DNA from: Clostridiales bacterium
GTDB taxonomy: Bacteria; Bacillota; Clostridia; Christensenellales; Aristaeellaceae
Assembly: GCA_004557905.1 (NCBI GenBank)
Contig: SFFH01000062.1
Location: 1 to 14,187, forward strand
Direction: 5' to 3'
Length of the DNA: 14,187 nucleotides
Shown here: positions 12,735-14,187 of the stretch, piece after piece
Layout of the letters: the number at the start of each line of letters is the position of its first letter
How positions within the stretch are numbered: the first letter of the stretch is position 1
The notes under the pieces: model-generated
What the model saw: the letters and a program-made list of their open reading frames with translations, nothing else
Databases searched by the model: none
What the model was told of the DNA's origin: nothing
Program-made: the position numbers and the translations under genes

Positions 12735-13385
12735 ATGATCGACATTTCAACGCTCAAATTCGACGAGAAGGGGCTCATCCCCGCCGTCGTCGTGGACACG
12801 GAAACGAAGAAGGTGCTCACCGTCGCGTACATGAACGCCGAGAGCCTTCAAATCTCCATGGAGAAGGGGCTGACCTGCTTCTTCTCCCGCTCCCGCCAGA
12901 AGCTCTGGCTCAAGGGCGAAACCAGCGGCAACGTGCAGCACATCGTGAAGATCACCGCGGACTGCGACCGCGACGCGCTGGTGGTCGAGGTGCGCAAGGA
13001 GGGCCCGGCGTGCCACCTGGGCACGGACTCCTGCTTTAATGAGGTCATCTTCGAGGGCGAGGAGCCGCCGGCTTTCCAGTACCCGGATCTCATGGAGATG
13101 CTCGAGGGCCGCAAGGCGCAGCCCAAGGAGGGCTCCTACACGACCTATCTGTTTGAAAAGGGCCTGGACAAGATGCTCAAGAAGGTCGGCGAGGAGACGA
13201 CGGAGGTCATCATCGCCGCGAAGGATGGCGACAAGGCGAATACCATTTACGAAATCGGCGATCTGATGTATCATGTGATGGTGCTGATGATCGAGATGGG
13301 CATCAGCCTGGAGGACATAAAAAAGGAGATGGCCTCCCGCCACGTCATCGACAAGAAGGTCAAGCAGGAGAAGATGATCAAGTGA
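12735..13385 (+). CDS. hisI: Bifunctional phosphoribosyl-AMP cyclohydrolase / phosphoribosyl-ATP pyrophosphatase HisIE
   Basis: A 216-residue two-domain protein. ATG 12735 has the AAAGGAGAAGG site just upstream; the same frame runs open through the repeat from 12552 but that part is not coding. Residues 1-110 are the HisI cyclohydrolase: YMNAESLQISMEKGLTCFFS, the GETSGNVQHI segment and zinc cysteines C77, C93 and C100 (in ADCDRDAL, GPACHLGTDSCF). Residues 120-210 are the HisE pyrophosphatase, an all-helical MazG-like fold with KVGEETTEVIIAAKDGDK and YEIGDLMYHVMVLM. It carries out steps two and three, from PR-ATP to ProFAR. It overlaps the next gene by four bases (GTGA). Confidence 0.96.
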   Translation: MIDISTLKFDEKGLIPAVVVDTETKKVLTVAYMNAESLQISMEKGLTCFFSRSRQKLWLKGETSGNVQHIVKITADCDRDALVVEVRKEGPACHLGTDSCFNEVIFEGEEPPAFQYPDLMEMLEGRKAQPKEGSYTTYLFEKGLDKMLKKVGEETTEVIIAAKDGDKANTIYEIGDLMYHVMVLMIEMGISLEDIKKEMASRHVIDKKVKQEKMIK

Positions 13386-14187
13386 TTCCCCAGAATCTGC
13401 ACATGCACTCCACCTGGGACGACGGTAAATCGACGGTCGAGGAGATGATCCTCGCCAGCCGGGACGCGGGCCTTGCGTCCGTGGGCGTGAGCGTGCACTG
13501 CCCGATGCCGTTTGAAAACGACTGGGAATGCCCCGTGGAGCGGCTGCCGGATTACCGCGCCGAGGTGCGCGCGCTGGCGGACAAGTACGCCGGGAGCATC
13601 AGGGTCTACCTGGGCATCGAGTGGGACGTGAGCGCTGCGGCGCTCGACCTGTCGCCGTACGACTATGTGATCGGCTCCGTGCACGAACTGCCGGTGGACG
13701 GCCATCGCAGCGTGGACGCCAATGCGGAGACAACGGCAAGGTTTCTCGCCGAGTGCTTCGGCGGCGATGCGGACGCGGCGGCGGAGATGTACTTCGCCGA
13801 GATGGACAAGGTCGCCGCGCGGCCGGAGGTCGGCATTGTCGGCCACTTCGATCTGATTACCAAGTTTGACGAGCAGCGGGGCTTCTTCAATGAAAACAGC
13901 CCGCGCTACCGGCGGGCGGCAGAACGGGCCATGGAAAAGCTGGTGGCAGCCGGAAAGATCTTTGAGGTCAACACCGGCGCGATCAGCCGCGGATACCGAA
14001 CCACGCCGTATCCGTCCGCCCAGTGGCTGCGCCTGCTGCGCGAGATGGGCGGCCGCGTGACCGTCAGCGCCGACGCGCACCACAAAAGCGGCGTGACCTG
14101 CGCGTTTGATCTGGCCGAGCGGATGGTCAGAGAGGCGGGGTTTACGGAGATATGGGTTTTGGAGGGCAAAAAATTCGTCCCGGTCAG
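13382..14187 (+). CDS. hisJ: Histidinol-phosphatase, PHP family (HisJ/HisK), 3' end cut by the window
   Basis: The frame starts at GTG 13382, overlapping the hisIE stop (GTGA), and stays open for 268 codons to the window edge. It removes phosphate from L-histidinol phosphate, the step before HisD. The metal ligands of the PHP domain are visible in order: H7 and H9 (NLHMHSTWDDG), E80 (LGIEWD), H101 (IGSVHEL), H155 (VGHFDL), and D231 and H233 (SADAHH). The polypeptide already contains all motifs, and its end (WVLEGKKFVPV) looks close to the natural C-terminus of the roughly 270-residue family. The enzyme complements the phosphatase-free HisB of this operon, as in other Firmicutes. In Lactococcus the same type of gene is called hisK. 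Confidence 0.92.
   Translation, partial: MIPQNLHMHSTWDDGKSTVEEMILASRDAGLASVGVSVHCPMPFENDWECPVERLPDYRAEVRALADKYAGSIRVYLGIEWDVSAAALDLSPYDYVIGSVHELPVDGHRSVDANAETTARFLAECFGGDADAAAEMYFAEMDKVAARPEVGIVGHFDLITKFDEQRGFFNENSPRYRRAAERAMEKLVAAGKIFEVNTGAISRGYRTTPYPSAQWLRLLREMGGRVTVSADAHHKSGVTCAFDLAERMVREAGFTEIWVLEGKKFVPV

Overview
The window looks like a chromosomal segment of a GC-rich strict anaerobe of the class Clostridia (Bacillota). The clues are rubredoxin/rubrerythrin genes, a short HisG paired with HisZ, a YerC-type TrpR-family repressor, a perfect Gram-positive LexA box, a TnpV-type protein, and strong AGGAGG-type ribosome binding sites. The species cannot be named from the sequence alone.

Region 1 (1-2230) is a redox / oxidative-stress cluster on the + strand. 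It holds the 3' end of a NifX/NifB-type cofactor-binding protein gene with a Cys/His-rich tail, a two-rubredoxin protein, and a multi-domain ferredoxin-rubrerythrin fusion, and it closes with an intrinsic terminator. Both complete redox genes contain an in-frame ATG behind a good internal ribosome binding site, placed exactly where a rubredoxin-type domain begins.

Region 2 (about 2230-5006) is lower in GC and looks like the decayed remnant of an integrated element. A promoter followed directly by a perfect LexA (SOS) box leads into a sigma-70 region-4 protein. Next come a terminator, an excisionase-like helix-turn-helix gene and a small overlapping gene. The integrase expected after them is absent; in its place are an AT-rich coding fragment and a C-terminally truncated tnpV on the - strand. 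The segment abuts an intact tRNA-Val(CAC) gene (- strand), and a 25-bp exact copy of that tRNA's 3' end lies 166 bp away, as expected of an attachment-site duplication. The short stretch between the copies is rich in hairpins.

Region 3 (5083-14187) is a histidine operon on the + strand: yerC (TrpR-family repressor), hisZ, hisG, hisD, hisC, hisB, hisH, hisA, hisF, hisIE and a PHP-family histidinol phosphatase that runs off the window. Most genes overlap or nearly touch. The exceptions are three gaps ahead of hisC, hisA and hisIE, each filled by palindromic repeat sequence. Every pathway step is represented, but hisC is broken: an internal deletion of about 79 bp removes the segment carrying the PLP lysine and shifts the frame. 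The operon as read here therefore cannot make its own histidinol-phosphate aminotransferase, unless this is an assembly error or another aminotransferase substitutes.
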